Source: Trichoplusia ni
Taxonomy: Eukaryota > Arthropoda > Insecta > Lepidoptera > Noctuidae
NCBI RefSeq assembly: GCF_003590095.1
Contig: NC_039493.1
Span: 8,556,001 to 8,620,000, forward strand
DNA length: 64,000 bases
Reading direction: 5' to 3'
Both the position numbers and the translations under genes were made by a program. The notes under the pieces were generated by a model that was not told the origin of the DNA, did not search any database, and worked only from the letters and a program-made list of their open reading frames with translations. Position 1 is the first letter of the stretch. Each line of letters opens with the position of its first letter. Of the stretch, positions 44,474-57,510 are shown in pieces.

Positions 44474-45473
44474 NNNNNNNNNNNNNNNNNNNNNNNNNNN
44501 NNNNNNNNNNNNNNNNNNNNNNNNNNNNNNNNNNNNNNNNNNNNNNNNNNNNNNNNNNNNNNNNNNNNNNNNNNNNNNNNNNNNNNNNNNNNNNNNNNNN
44601 NNNNNNNNNNNNNNNNNNNNNNNNNNNNNNNNNNNNNNNNNNNNNNNNNNNNNNNNNNNNNNNNNNNNNNNNNNNNNNNNNNNNNNNNNNNNNNNNNNNN
44701 NNNNNNNNNNNNNNNNNNNNNNNNNNNNNNNNNNNNNNNNNNNNNNNNNNNNNNNNNNNNNNNNNNNNNNNNNNNNNNNNNNNNNNNNNNNNNNNNNNNN
44801 NNNNNNNNNNNNNNNNNNNNNNNNNNNNNNNNNNNNNNNNNNNNNNNNNNNNNNNNNNNNNNNNNNNNNNNNNNNNNNNNNNNNNNNNNNNNNNNNNNNN
44901 NNNNNNNNNNNNNNNNNNNNNNNNNNNNNNNNNNNNNNNNNNNNNNNNNNNNNNNNNNNNNNNNNNNNNNNNNNNNNNNNNNNNNNNNNNNNNNNNNNNN
45001 NNNNNNNNNNNNNNNNNNNNNNNNNNNNNNNNNNNNNNNNNNNNNNNNNNNNNNNNNNNNNNNNNNNNNNNNNNNNNNNNNNNNNNNNNNNNNNNNNNNN
45101 NNNNNNNNNNNNNNNNNNNNNNNNNNNNNNNNNNNNNNNNNNNNNNNNNNNNNNNNNNNNNNNNNNNNNNNNNNNNNNNNNNNNNNNNNNNNNNNNNNNN
45201 NNNNNNNNNNNNNNNNNNNNNNNNNNNNNNNNNNNNNNNNNNNNNNNNNNNNNNNNNNNNNNNNNNNNNNNNNNNNNNNNNNNNNNNNNNNNNNNNNNNN
45301 NNNNNNNNNNNNNNNNNNNNNNNNNNNNNNNNNNNNNNNNNNNNNNNNNNNNNNNNNNNNNNNNNNNNNNNNNNNNNNNNNNNNNNNNNNNNNNNNNNNN
45401 NNNNNNNNNNNNNNNNNNNNNNNNNNNNNNNNNNNNNNNNNNNNNNNNNNNNNNNNNNNNNNNNNNNNNNNNN
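44474..45473. other. Assembly gap of exactly 1000 N
   Basis: Unbroken run of N with a round length, so a placeholder for unknown distance rather than a measured gap. Open frames across it are artefacts. Confidence 0.99.
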
Positions 45474-45476
45474 CCC

Positions 45477-48400
45477 TGACATGGTGAAAGCTTATTAATT
45501 ATGGGCTTTAAATAAGATTCTAGATATCACAATTAATACAGTAATATCAGGTTTTTGTAGTTATATTATTTGAATAATACTTCCAATTTAAAGGTTATTT
45601 ATTGAACAGCTGACTGACTGCTCTATGAAATATATCTGTCATATTTTGACACTTCACATTTTTTCGTGTTTTATCTGTGCATTAATTCCAGTCAACTATT
45701 TTTATTACCCGTTTACTTTCATTACAATAGAAAATTCTGAATATTATTTTATTTGGTGTTACAAAATTTATTTTAATTTAACTGATTACAAATTGCCCCA
45801 TCGAAACAAGTGCCATCTATTGTCGAGTAGAGACATTTGTGTGTTGTTAAAGTTTATCTTTGAAATGATAGATGGAATTACCAACCAACTCAATAACTTA
45901 TTTTTTAACCAACATCAAAAAGGAAGACGATTTTAATTCGGTTTGCGTGATTTATGTATGTACACCGATAACGCCAATGTTTCTGACCCGATTTGGGTGA
46001 CATTTGTTTAATTAAATTAACTGAACTAAACACTATTATAGTTCAGTAGTACTTATCTCATGTAAGAAATAACACTCTCATGATAGTTAGGAGTTTTACC
46101 CATGAGTTTGCTTGGCGCCGATTTCAGTGGTTATTTACCTTAAGAAGTTATGTCTCTATATGATCGTCATCAAAGTTTTATTTTTCTTGAAATCGGTTTG
46201 ATTTTCTATTAACAACAATTTATTGAATTCCAAAGATTTACTTTAGTTTACCCATTTAATACCTACTCCGCTTATGAGACAAATTTTACGAAACCTGTAT
46301 AGAATGACTACTGGCATGACTTATTGAACACAAAGAAGACAAGAAATTTGCAAATGATGAATAATATATTCAATTTTTGCAAGTATAAAATAAAAAGGAC
46401 TATAATTAATTTTAATTCAAAGGTATGAAATTAAGAAAATTCAAACCTAAATAATGAGGAGGAAATTACACACGCTAACCGATGCCGACCGCATTGAAAT
46501 TGCTTGTCTGGCGGCTGAAACCTCTTCCTGTGTCAATTGTTATGGCCGTTCAAAATGGCTGCATTCCAAACATATTCTAGACGCGCGATTACCACATTGA
46601 CCGCAGCGATGCGCTATTGATAGAATTATTAGGACGAACTGTACGAACACTGGGAGTTTCCTTTCACGACCGCAACTACGCGGCGACGTCACTCATTGTA
46701 CGTTCAACTCGTATGGAGTTATTAGTGCTAATGACGACGGACAGACGGACGGCGCAACCGCCGAGCTTCCTTTGTTTCATCGACTGTGAAAATTATCCTC
46801 ATGTAGGGTACCTAGTGACTGAGATGAATCGTTGAAGTAAGGTGTTATGTTCTACCTGCAGAGTTTATTTTGAATTCCTTTAGCGCCCAGGTTAATTGAA
46901 CTAACGTGTCTTAACATAAGCTTAAGCGTGAAATGTCTGCTTACCTTTTAAATTTTATACCGAGCTCTTGTTTTAAGTTCTTCTTAAGTTTTATTACCCC
47001 ATTGGCTAGCCAGACTTGATTACTCTCTTGCTAATTATTTATCCACCGCACAGGTGAGTGATAGTTAGACTTACTCGGCGTACAAATACCCCAATAGGTA
47101 ATATGCTGCCTAACAAGTAATATGTAAGCAGTTTTATATTAAATTTTATTTTAAAATTGATGCTGAACAATACCCATAGACTAAGTAAAAATGCATTAAA
47201 GTTGAGGATAAGAGGCTCCTGACGTAGCGACTTTGCAAAAATTATACACTGGAATAACGTCCCGCCTCATTCGCTATAATTTGATCTATCTAACGATTAA
47301 AAGAGTAAACGAATTCACCATCATTCATTGAACTATCTGCCATTCTTCCAAATTGTCTCCATCACTAAGAGGCAGTTACTAGTAAAGCAGCAGTTATTAC
47401 CTACTACACAAAAATATTCTTAGTTCTAATCAAGCATTACCTACCTACATAAAAAAATTATCCGCAACATACCAGCATAAATTGTAGCGCATCGCAGTGG
47501 CTTCAATAACAGTTTGATCAAACGGCATTGAATTAAATTGATAGCGTACAGTAAGCGATAATGTTAGCTAATGCAACATAATTACTGTCGGGCTCCCGTA
47601 CGCAGAACCACGCTCATTCATTACATTAATGAATAAACACATCATAGCACACAAACACACAGTTAATTAAAACACTATGTACTCATGTGTGCGTGAACAC
47701 TCGCGAATAAATGATAATGTACCTATATTTCAAGTATATTAAATCTTTTGTTACCACAATAAAGTTGTCCCTCCTTCAAAAGCAGCGCTGGACATAAAAC
47801 ACGATTATTTTTCTTGACAGCGTAATAGCGGCTTTACATATTAAGTTTATGTATGAGAATAAAAAATGGTTTGTGTTATTCCATTATTCATAATTATAGT
47901 AATATAATGTATAAAATATACATATAAATTAAACTGTAACGAAAGTACAAATGTATGAGGCCGTTTTTTGTGTAACTCGAGTTATTTAGTGCCTCGAAAG
48001 AGTTTTGTAAGTTGGAATTTACATAGAATAATAACAATAGAGTTTTTGTTTATTACTGTACCTGAAGATCTTGAGTATTTGTATCTTAAGTAACAATCCC
48101 TCAATAGGCACAAATTAAAATGAAAAGAAAGACTTTCGCAATGCAACTTATGGGATGGCAACATAAGATAATCTTGGAAATTTCAATTACTCTCTCTTCA
48201 CAAGCGAGGTGCAGTAGGTAGTACCTACCTATTCTACATATAGGCTGGTTACTAACTTAACTGCAGTAAAATCACACATACATATCTCGAAAAGGTTCCC
48301 CTAAACAATTCTGATAAATCCCGCTCAAATCACCGGCCGTTTCGAACGCCCAAATATTTCATCTTAAGTAAGTAATCGAGCAAATTGCCGTACACTTTAT

Positions 48401-51400
48401 TTCCGGAGGGTTCCGCTACATTTACAGTAGAAGTGGCAACATTCACCCGAGCCCGGTAAATATTGGTTCACTAAATTCACAGTGAAGCTACAAGCTCGTA
48501 AAAGTCGATCGAAACGATCCGAGGCCCGATTTACGCGAATTTCCTTCACAATTTTGATAAGGCTCAATTTTGTTTTATGAGCAGTTGAGTAGCAGCTATC
48601 GAGGATGGTAGCCATAAACTTTATCTTTATCTTTAATATCGAGTATTTGTAATTATTAACGATCGGCTGTGCTCGTTCTGCGGATGTTTAGATGTCTACC
48701 CAATAGAAAATGATGACTCTTTTTAAGATGAAATAAAACTGGAAGCTTAAATTTAGGAAAAAAGAATACATTGTTTTTTCAAATAAAATCTAAATCAACA
48801 GACAGTACCTGAAAACAAAGATATTTGATGTGAGGAATCTGGAATCAGTTACAATATCAGCTATAATTTTAAATCATACAGTGTCACGTAAGTAATTCGT
48901 ATAGAATTCGCGTTAACCCTCGCATACATCAGCCGCGGCCGGAGTGCGGGCCGCGGCAGTTCTCTCCACACGTCCACATTAGTCTTGGCCCATTTCCGTC
49001 GAGAGTGCTCAGTTTGCGTAGTCCGCAATCCTCACTCACTGCCTCTTAAATAAATATCCCACGTTTGTGCAGTATAACCGCTAACAACACTTCACACTTT
49101 CCTCTTACTCGGGAAGACATTTATAGCACCCGCATAAATCGCCTCGATTTATTGTTTCACCTACAAGTACATATTTAAACTTTTACAGTTCCTTTTATGG
49201 ATGCTTTGTGAAAATAAATATGCTTTGGTTTTGTTATGAGTACTTAGGTAGTGGACAGAGGTAAAATATGAGTAAATGTTGAATCTTATTTTTAAATCAA
49301 CTGACCTCATTTTGAAACTAAGTCTTCGTGCAACGTTTTGGTCCTTTAACTGTAGTTACCTATCTACATGAAAAGAAATATTGTCAGCAAACATAGTGTC
49401 TAGCCAAAACGTATTTGAAACAGCAGAAATAAAAAGTATTTCTTCTATAAAAAATAAGCTTACTTAGACCGTAAGTTGCAAGAAGTTAATTAGGTAGCGC
49501 CCAAAAAAACTTCCTAAGTATGCAAAATAGATACCAATTAATATTCCTAATGGTGTTTAATATGAATCCTCACCTTAATTAGCCTCAGGCATGCCACATA
49601 CTCTACATAAAGCAAGATAAACAAAAACCAACACAGACATTGTACTAGGTGCGATAGTAAAGTGCACGCAATAATTGCTTTTAATTCTATATTGTTAAGT
49701 GTCAAGTAAAGCAAAGTTTAGTTCGCGTGTACGACCGGCTAATGGGCCATTAGCTGAGGCGAGCAAACACTGCGATTGTTTTCTGTCGTGTCTTGGCTGG
49801 CCGGTCGATCCGGAGCCACGTAACGTCGACTTTGCTTGCCTTTTGACTCCGTTGTTTAATTCAGTAGATAGGCTTTACAATGATTACGTGTTCAGGTATC
49901 TTGTGTAGTTTATAATATATTTTTGTAGCGTTGGCTTTTGATAGCATCCTTGACGACCATGACGACAACATGATGAAAATGACGTGAAAATGTTGACTAA
50001 TTGAATTAAATTTTAGTGTTAAATAAAATTCATTCACTTATTCTGTAAGGATCGATCGGAAAAAAACACCATAAAAAGCTTGTAAGTCAGTGAAAACATT
50101 AATAAACTCAAAGAGAGTCCACTATAAAGGGCATTCAGTCACCTGGACTAATTGTCTTCTTCCTGTATATTGTCACGAAAATGTTTTATTAACGGCACCA
50201 AGTATTGTGTCGCCAAATTTGTCCTCTCCCAGCGGGGCGTTATTCAATTTATTTATGGCTTACCAAAACATTTACCCTATTATTGTTATGTTGTTATGGC
50301 TGTATTAAAATGCTATAAAATTTATGATGCTTGCAGAAACTTTAGCGGCGAAAAAGCTTCTGTATTTTTGGTTGGTTAGGGTTGAGTGTTCTTTGTCGGT
50401 GGGGGACAGGGATAGGATGACAAACGTTCGTCCCCCTCGATTACAGTGTCGCAAAAGGCGAGAAGTCGGCGTGACGCAGACTCAGCGCTGCCATATTGTC
50501 TCTGGGCTGGGGGAAGCCACATAAAGGGGTGAATAGACGCGACGCGGCAAATTGATTGTGTCACGCCGTTCTACAACATTGTAAAGCGAATTTAATTTAG
50601 CCGAAACGTTTTGGGCGTTTTAATTTTATTAATGCTGCGGTTACAGTTTATTTAAATTGAAATGTGTACTCATTGTATTTAATTAAATAATTATTCAGGC
50701 AGTTGTTGTGCGTTTTATAACTTAGTAGTAAAGTATTATATAGAAAATTATTCTCAGGTGGCAAACGTAGGTCCATTATGCAGGGTTGCCTAAAAAAAGT
50801 TTTGCTAGACAGTAGATACTTAACTCATTAGAAACAGAACTTTACCTCGTTAGAAAATACACAGAAGTACTCTTTAAACATAAAATGTCTTAAGCTAGAA
50901 ACGATGATTTTAATATTGTATTCACGAATTTAAGCTTCCTCTACTAAGTAACAGATGGCGTTAGTTGGCGATGGTTATAATAAAACAACTTACAAAAATC
51001 AACGACGGTTGAACCCAACGGCATAACGTGCTTTCAGGGATTTGACTGTGGCTAGAGTTCACGACTCCAAGGTCTATGAACGTGCTATTTACATTAGTTT
51101 AGTATCAGTACATATTTCTTATCAGAAAACTTTAAACTATTGACGGTGATCAGCGACAAGAAAACCAAATAAACATTAATAAGTAATAGACATTAATTTA
51201 AACAACTGAATTATGAAAATACTCTTCGCAAAAATATAAAACCCAAACTCTAGATTTAATAGCTAATCCAATGCGGTTTACAATATTTATGTACCTAACA
51301 AAAAAGATGCAAAACACAGTTGCGTTAGATAACGATTGTAAAAAATCTAATTACGTTTCGTTTGTTGATCAAATAAGAGCAGTGTCATAACGAGCTATGA

Positions 51401-51411
51401 TAAAACAAAAA
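45477..51411. repeat. 5.9-kb block, copy 2 (begins at assembly gap)
   Basis: Second copy of 38601-44473. It begins three bases after the gap with TGACATGGTGAAAG, the sequence around the release factor start codon, and runs to the exact point where copy 1 stops (GATAAAACAAAAA), after which it continues into unique DNA. Differences in the first 4.4 kb are few single-base indels, often in homopolymers. This copy probably represents the true sequence. No coding feature is supported. Confidence 0.9.
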
Positions 51412-53619
51412 ATATAAGAGTGGAGATTAGTAGTGGCTGACTGTTAAGGTTGACGTTCACTTGGGCAATTAGTTTGCGTGTATTGTTGTACTTTACTTTC
51501 AGCATAAACATGAATAAAATACAGTCGTTAATACAATGATGTAATGTTTCTATTTTGTTTCCTCTTTCTAAAAGGAGTTGAGTTACGTCGGCTATGTTCT
51601 TAATTTTATATTGAATCTAATTATCAGAATATATTAATAAATATTTGAGTCCTACATTATTAGGAAATATTGAAAACTGAGATTGAAGAAACCCTATTGC
51701 ACCTGTTCCAGATAAATTTGTCTACAACTTAGCCGACACACGCTTTATAGACAAAGCGAAGAAAATCATGTTTATTGTGATTCAATACGCATCAAGACGT
51801 AAAACAAAAGCAGTTCAGTGCGCGCATCACCTAAACCCAAATCGTAATGAGTGAGGCGGCTCACCGATCAGCCGAGGTTTGGGCTCCCATCCATCATGTC
51901 AGAGACCAACCTCATTAGTCTGCAAGCCCTTAAACGTGGGGCGGCCATCTCCTTAACACAGCGCTATCATTCTCCGGCCTTATCTAAATGAACAAATCTG
52001 TATATTTTTATGCTCTTTACCTTTATAGACACCATATAGGTACAATTGTATAATATTACCCTATTATTATTTATGGTACAGCGGTTTTGTTTGCGGCGTT
52101 GTGGTAATGTCTTTATAAGGTTTAAGATTTAATGATCCACAGTGGTAAAAACTGGTATTTAAAAGTTACGTGGTCTTAATGACGCATAGCGTTTTCATAC
52201 TAGTAGGTGTATTCTGTATTCAAGTATTTTTATTATTAAGCACCTTCCGCCATTTTACTTGAGTTTTTATTCTTATCTACTTAACTTCTTTTGACACTTT
52301 GACACTCTTATGACCTGGCTGATTAAAGCGAGTAATATTAAGCTTAAACATAAATGGCAGTAATATGCATGATAAAAGAATATAAAAAAAAATTGTCTCT
52401 TCTTCCTAAATTATGATCAAAAGTGCGAGTCGGACTCACGAGAATGAGTAAAAATGGGGTTAAGACAAACAAATCGGCTGGGTGACAAATACGTTATAGG
52501 GTACTATTAAACTTATTTGTCAGTGGGCAATGAAAGTTACAACTGAAGTTGAATGATCTTTATTTTTAAATGTTGTTGTAGCGGCAGCATCGTCTATCAG
52601 CTCAGGTTCATGAGAAACACCTTGATGTTGGACGAACAGACGTCACACGTCGACAAACAGCGGGTCCTCAGTAATAGGGTTTTGTTTTTACACCTAGGTG
52701 CAGAACCTTAATTAACATCAAAATTATTATATAATATCAAAATTATAAACATAACTTAATATTTCTTGCATTGACTACCAGTTACGGCGGCAGCTGATAT
52801 ATTTAATATTCTACGGTCAAAGACGGAGCGAATATAAATTCATATTCTATCAATGACATTATCTAGTGTTGTTCCGGTCGCAGGTGCAACATAATCAATT
52901 ATATGCCTTTCATAATACTAATGACTTATCGCCTTTGTTATTTAAATTAAGTCAATGTTTCTCAGCAAGAATATCGCCTACAACACCTGTTTTCACACCA
53001 TTTAATTAGAAATTAATTCATTACGGTCACCAATATATGAATATTTTATATCTATGTATGTTCATAGTAGAATTTTACATTATTACCTAACTGTGAAGGA
53101 TTCGTTGAGCGTTTTGGAGTCGTGTTTCTCTGTCTAACTTATGGTTTTTGTCTCGCTCTCTCTGCGCCGGATCGTCTGCGAGTGCGTCGGTAAACTGGGA
53201 GATCAATCAAAATCAGTCTAGAAATTTTATTCGTACGTGTAACATTTTTTCAGTTATTGTAATACATCTAATTGAATTTCTGTGATTATATTTTCAAGCC
53301 CAGATTTTAGTCTGTTTTTTTTTTGGAACTTAATTTAAATTTGTCCTTCACAACGGCAAAGAGGATAACTCTTAATTAATTCTGTTTGTATTAATACCGA
53401 AACGACAACCTTCTGAGTACATTCGCATCAACTCAGACATTATGAATTAAAAAGTAATGATAAATTAACTACTGGACACAAAAAAATTAAGCATAATTGA
53501 GCTAAAGGTAATTTGATTAATTGAATTAATCAACATTGAATAATTGATTTTTCCGATATATAATCTTGTTTAAGATAAAACAAGAATTAATACTTCTTAG
53601 TAAATTCATTTATTTCCGT

Positions 53620-53870
53620 TAAATGAATTTCGCGGCGTCGTCTGTCTTCAGTGGACGCCGCTCACAGCGAACGTTTACGAGGCACTTTAAGTGAAATAAA
53701 TAAATCGCTACAGGACTGTACCGAGGGCCGTCGGTCGTTCGAAGCGGCGCTATGTAATTTTTGAGAGAGCCTTGTTCGAGCCGCTTGATGTACAATGTGC
53801 CCGGAGCGCGGGATAACCAGCCTTCACGGTCATGACAGAGCCTGGATGAGCACTAAGTGCCACTCTCCGC
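53620..53870. promoter_or_regulatory. Candidate conserved noncoding element
   Basis: About 250 bp with much higher GC and fewer homopolymer runs than its surroundings (GCGGCGTCGTCTGTC, GGGCCGTCGGTCGTTCGAAG). No open frame or splice pattern. Called from composition alone, so the regulatory reading is inference. Confidence 0.25.
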
Positions 53871-54339
53871 ACTACTTTGAACTAGTACTGTAATTAATTA
53901 CGGAACGAGCCTGCTTAGGACAATGTAAGCTACAATTACGAGGTATTTTGTAGTTCTCCTGTTCTATGTTTATCTACGAGATTACACGTGTGCACACTGC
54001 AAATTAGGGTTTGTGATATGCTCAGCTTGTAGGGTAGGTAACTGGCACCTACGGGTGAGTGGTTAATTTTAAACTCTATATTTCTATTAGAAAATAGTCT
54101 TAAGTATGTTCTGTTTCAAGTATGCTCAATAAGAAAGTTAAGGGACATTACATAAAAACGTTAGAACGACGACATTATTGACTTTACATTAAAAAATCCC
54201 ATCGACAACTTCATACATACTCCTCTCTCGTTAAAAATAATATGTAAAGTGAAACCGGGCCGTATATCGATAGTAATTTCACGCGTCAAAGTGTGATTTT
54301 TCACGTTTTCTCCCGAGATGCTAACGTGACCCGGAGTGG

Positions 54340-54600
54340 GCTCCATTTATGATCGGTGCACCGAAATGGCCGACAAATGGCGGCCAAATGAGAGGCTTCG
54401 TCCGCCGATGCCGGCCGCTGTTCAATACGACTGGCCGCTTTTTTAAAACGAAAGTACAGTACCTTCGAGTTGTGTGCAATGCAATGAAAAGTTTGTTTGT
54501 AAAGAGAGCTGTTCTTTTAGTTACAAGCAAGCGATGAATGACGAACTTAGAATGTTGGTACGTCTGTGTTGTTGGTAGAGGCGGCCCGAGGCACATTTGA
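54340..54600. promoter_or_regulatory. Candidate regulatory element with Pho/YY1-like motifs
   Basis: GC-richer stretch with ATGGC at 54366 and 54377 (AAATGGCGGCC resembles the Pho/YY1 core ATGGCGGC) and repeated GGCCG/CGGCC words. A related AAAATGGCGG occurs at 58035. Open frames on both strands (62 and 91 codons) are shadows of the GC-rich composition. Evidence is motif-level only. Confidence 0.25.
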
Positions 54601-55490
54601 TTATACGTTGAGAGAGGGCTAATCGCGCTCGACGGGCGAACACCTCGAGATCAAACACGAGGCGCGCCGCCAGATATTTTTGTTTCTATTAAACAACACC
54701 CGACGTAATAATGTTTAACAATCGTGCAGCGATAATTTGAACACAAGCGACTATAGAGTCGAAATATACTTTTTTATACAGATTTTTCAGATGTGTAAGA
54801 TGCTGGTGTAAAGTACAATTAAGTAAAGTCTTGAATATTGTTTAAACATTCAAATTAACAACTTTCTTGACAATTATTAAGACTATATTGATAGAGCATC
54901 TTAATTGTCATTATTAAGGGGCTTAAAAATTTACTGCACCACGTTACGTATTGTTTATTTATATACAAAAACATCATAAACAAAAAATTATAAACTACTA
55001 ACTACCTACTTTGTTTAACTAATAATACCTACAAATATAATGGTATTACTTAACCATTTTTAGGAGGCAAACTCTATATTTCTTCATTCGTAACAGCGAC
55101 TCCATATCCGTCGCTATTCCAATTGAACAGATAAGTGGTCATCTCGGAGGATCTGGGATTGTTATTAAATATTTGTGTTGTACTGCAATTAGCGGCGGCA
55201 GCTCACCGGCTAATTTAACCGCGGACGACGTACTCCCAACTTTGACTTGTTAGTCCTTCTGCGTAGGAATAATAAAAACAAGTGCTATGTTTCATGACAG
55301 CCTGGTACTTAAGTTAGCCTCAGACGTACTTAATTCTGTTAGTAGTCAGTAGTTATACTAGTTCTTATTTTCTTTATAAGGTAGACTTTTTCATCACAAA
55401 TTGTTAAGTTTAATCATCTTAGTGTACGCCATATCATTGAAGAGAAATGTGAACTTCTATCATCAACTTTTCTTAATGATTTTAATTACT

Positions 55491-55751
55491 ACTAGCTGCT
55501 GCCCGCGACTTCGTCCCCGTGGGTAGAAGATATAAGTTATAATTTAGGTATACCTGCCCGGTTTTTCACATTTTCCATTGTATCTTCGCTCCTATTAGTC
55601 GCAGCGTGATGGTTTATAACCTAAAGCCTTCCTCGATGAATGGTCTATTCAACACAAAAAGAATTTTTCAATTTGGACCAGTAGTTCCTGAGATTAGCGC
55701 GTTCAAACAAACAAACAAACAAACTCTTCAGCTTTATATATTAGTATAGAT
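55491..55751 (+). repeat. RTE-like retroelement 3' tail, common lepidopteran repeat
   Basis: About 260 bp starting ACTAGCTGCTGCCCGCGACT and ending TATATTAGTATAGAT. Between these it contains GTAGTTCCTGAGATTAGCGC, CAAACAAACAAACAAAC and CTCTTCAGCTTTATA. This series of words is one of the most frequent dispersed repeats in moth and butterfly genomes and corresponds to the 3' end of RTE-type non-LTR elements or their short derivatives. The copy is 5'-truncated and non-coding. It supports the lepidopteran assignment. Confidence 0.85.
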
Positions 55752-56619
55752 TTAAAAATAATCCAGTATTGTATGAATGGTTCATGATAATGTTTTACTG
55801 CTTCGGTTTCCTTACTACATTTCAGCCAACTATCTAGATTGCTCATTGAATACAGACAGTTATTTGAAACAAAAGTAAAAAATATAATATCAACCTACAC
55901 CTAACAGTGAATAAAACTTACCTAATCTAACACAAGACGATTACCTATCTAATCAATATTTAACATTAAACCACAATTTCACCATAAACGAATAAGCTAA
56001 TTCACAAATGACAATGCGTTAAGAAAATGAATGGGAACTCAACAAAGTACAAATGAATCCTTTAATACACTCCGAGCCTCAAGCAAAGAAGCATTAGCAT
56101 TATAATTAGTATTAACAATTGCTAGGAATTACTGTTGTTCAATATAATGGAAGTACAAAGCTACTATCAGCTCGTGACAAGTCAAAGAGCATATAATCAC
56201 TAGCGTGCAGTCATCGGCTATCAATTGATTTACTGTAGACTCTAATAAACAGTTGACAAACGACAAACTGCTAACGACCGGTCTGAGTGACAGTTGACGG
56301 TGCAAGTGATAGGGAGAACGGAGCGTAGGCAGACACTGATTATGGGGTTAGATGAACTCATATTCATATAACTGTAGAGTTTTGTTCAAACACTACTAAA
56401 GTGGAGTAATATGTGCCGGTTTCATTGGCAGACCAACTGGCCGTTACTAGGTAGTGAAGTATTTTGAGTTTGACTACAGAGTTTACATTCTATGTTAGGT
56501 AGGTATACTTAGTTATTAAAAACAAGAAACAGACCCATCACCTAAAATCAATATCTCATGCGATATTTTTTCTTATTAAACCTTTTCATGTCAAATTAGA
56601 AGACGATTACTTAGAGTGA

Positions 56620-56960
56620 CTCAGCTCACGTGCAATTGCATAAAACCTTTTCCTCAAACATCCGAATGTTTGTTAAATGCCGCATTAAGGATCATTAAGG
56701 CTGCAAAAAGATGCGAACATTCGGCGGGCAATGGGCATATTAAGTGGTCGAGCGCGCGATAACCGATCCATATATCTCTCGCAAACCGTAGCATTGTGTT
56801 ACATAAATAAAAGCGCTAAACGCCGGGGCTTATTGTCTATTAAGAATTACTTTTCTGGCGGGCGGCTCACACAATGGGGCGGCGGAGCACAAAGCGCCGG
56901 CGATGGTTATCGTCCGCGGGTACATTAATACGCAAGAGGCACGCCCCGATCACGAAATAC
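56620..56960. promoter_or_regulatory. Candidate conserved noncoding element
   Basis: About 340 bp of complex, GC-richer sequence with repeated homeodomain-like ATTA/TAAT words (CATTAAGGATCATTAAGG, ATATTAAG, GTACATTAATAC) and an E-box CACGTG at the left edge. A 65-codon open frame within it has no recognisable domain. Called from composition and motif density only. Confidence 0.3.
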
Positions 56961-57260
56961 TAGATCCGTCTGTGTTATGATACGTATTTGTGGCGGTTAC
57001 TTGCTCTTTATTTTCACGCCGCGTTAATATATCTGTATACGACCTTTGAGGTGCTCTCGGCTCGTGGTAAACGAGACATTGTTTCAGACGATGGTTAAGC
57101 TTTAATATGCTTTGGAGTTTGGATGATATTAAACAAAGTCTTTGTCGTTTTGTATTGATATGATATGTTATAGTGGGTATGGATTAAGTATACGTTTACA
57201 CTGCATATAGTTGAATCTAGTATTTGTTAACTTCCCTCTGCAGCTAAGTAGGAATGTTTT

Positions 57261-57510
57261 ATAAAGAGCAACTGTCTGTCTCACCTCCTCAACCCAGTGA
57301 GCCGGGTAACTCAAAATTCCCCTAATACAACTTATACCCCTAAGACAAGTTATGGACTAGCATTTAACGACCCGTTAAGACTGTCAAAGATGTATAAATA
57401 GAAACCAGAGCATACTATTGAACGCGGAGCAACTCGTTAAGACATAGATGGTCACCCATCCCTGGACCGACCGTATCAAGCGTTGCTTAACCTATGATCG
57501 ATCAGCTTGT
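57261..57510. repeat. Possible dispersed lepidopteran repeat fragment
   Basis: Contains GCAACTCGTTAAGACATAGA, TGGTCACCCATCCCTGGACC and CAAGCGTTGCTTAACC. These words resemble a middle-repetitive family seen in moth genomes. Both ends are indistinct and no coding capacity remains. Recognition is from memory and moderate at best. Confidence 0.4.

Larger units (their letters stand above)
51412..55490. other. Noncoding DNA with scattered GC-richer islands
   Basis: AT-rich sequence without any supportable exon, RNA gene or long open frame. Islands of higher GC at about 51.8-51.95, 53.62-53.87 and 54.34-54.60 kb interrupt it and may be regulatory. I see nothing else definable. Confidence 0.5.

Noticed and set aside
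44457..45487. Open frames of about 340 codons on both strands at the gap
   Set aside because: They consist almost entirely of N and are artefacts of the gap.
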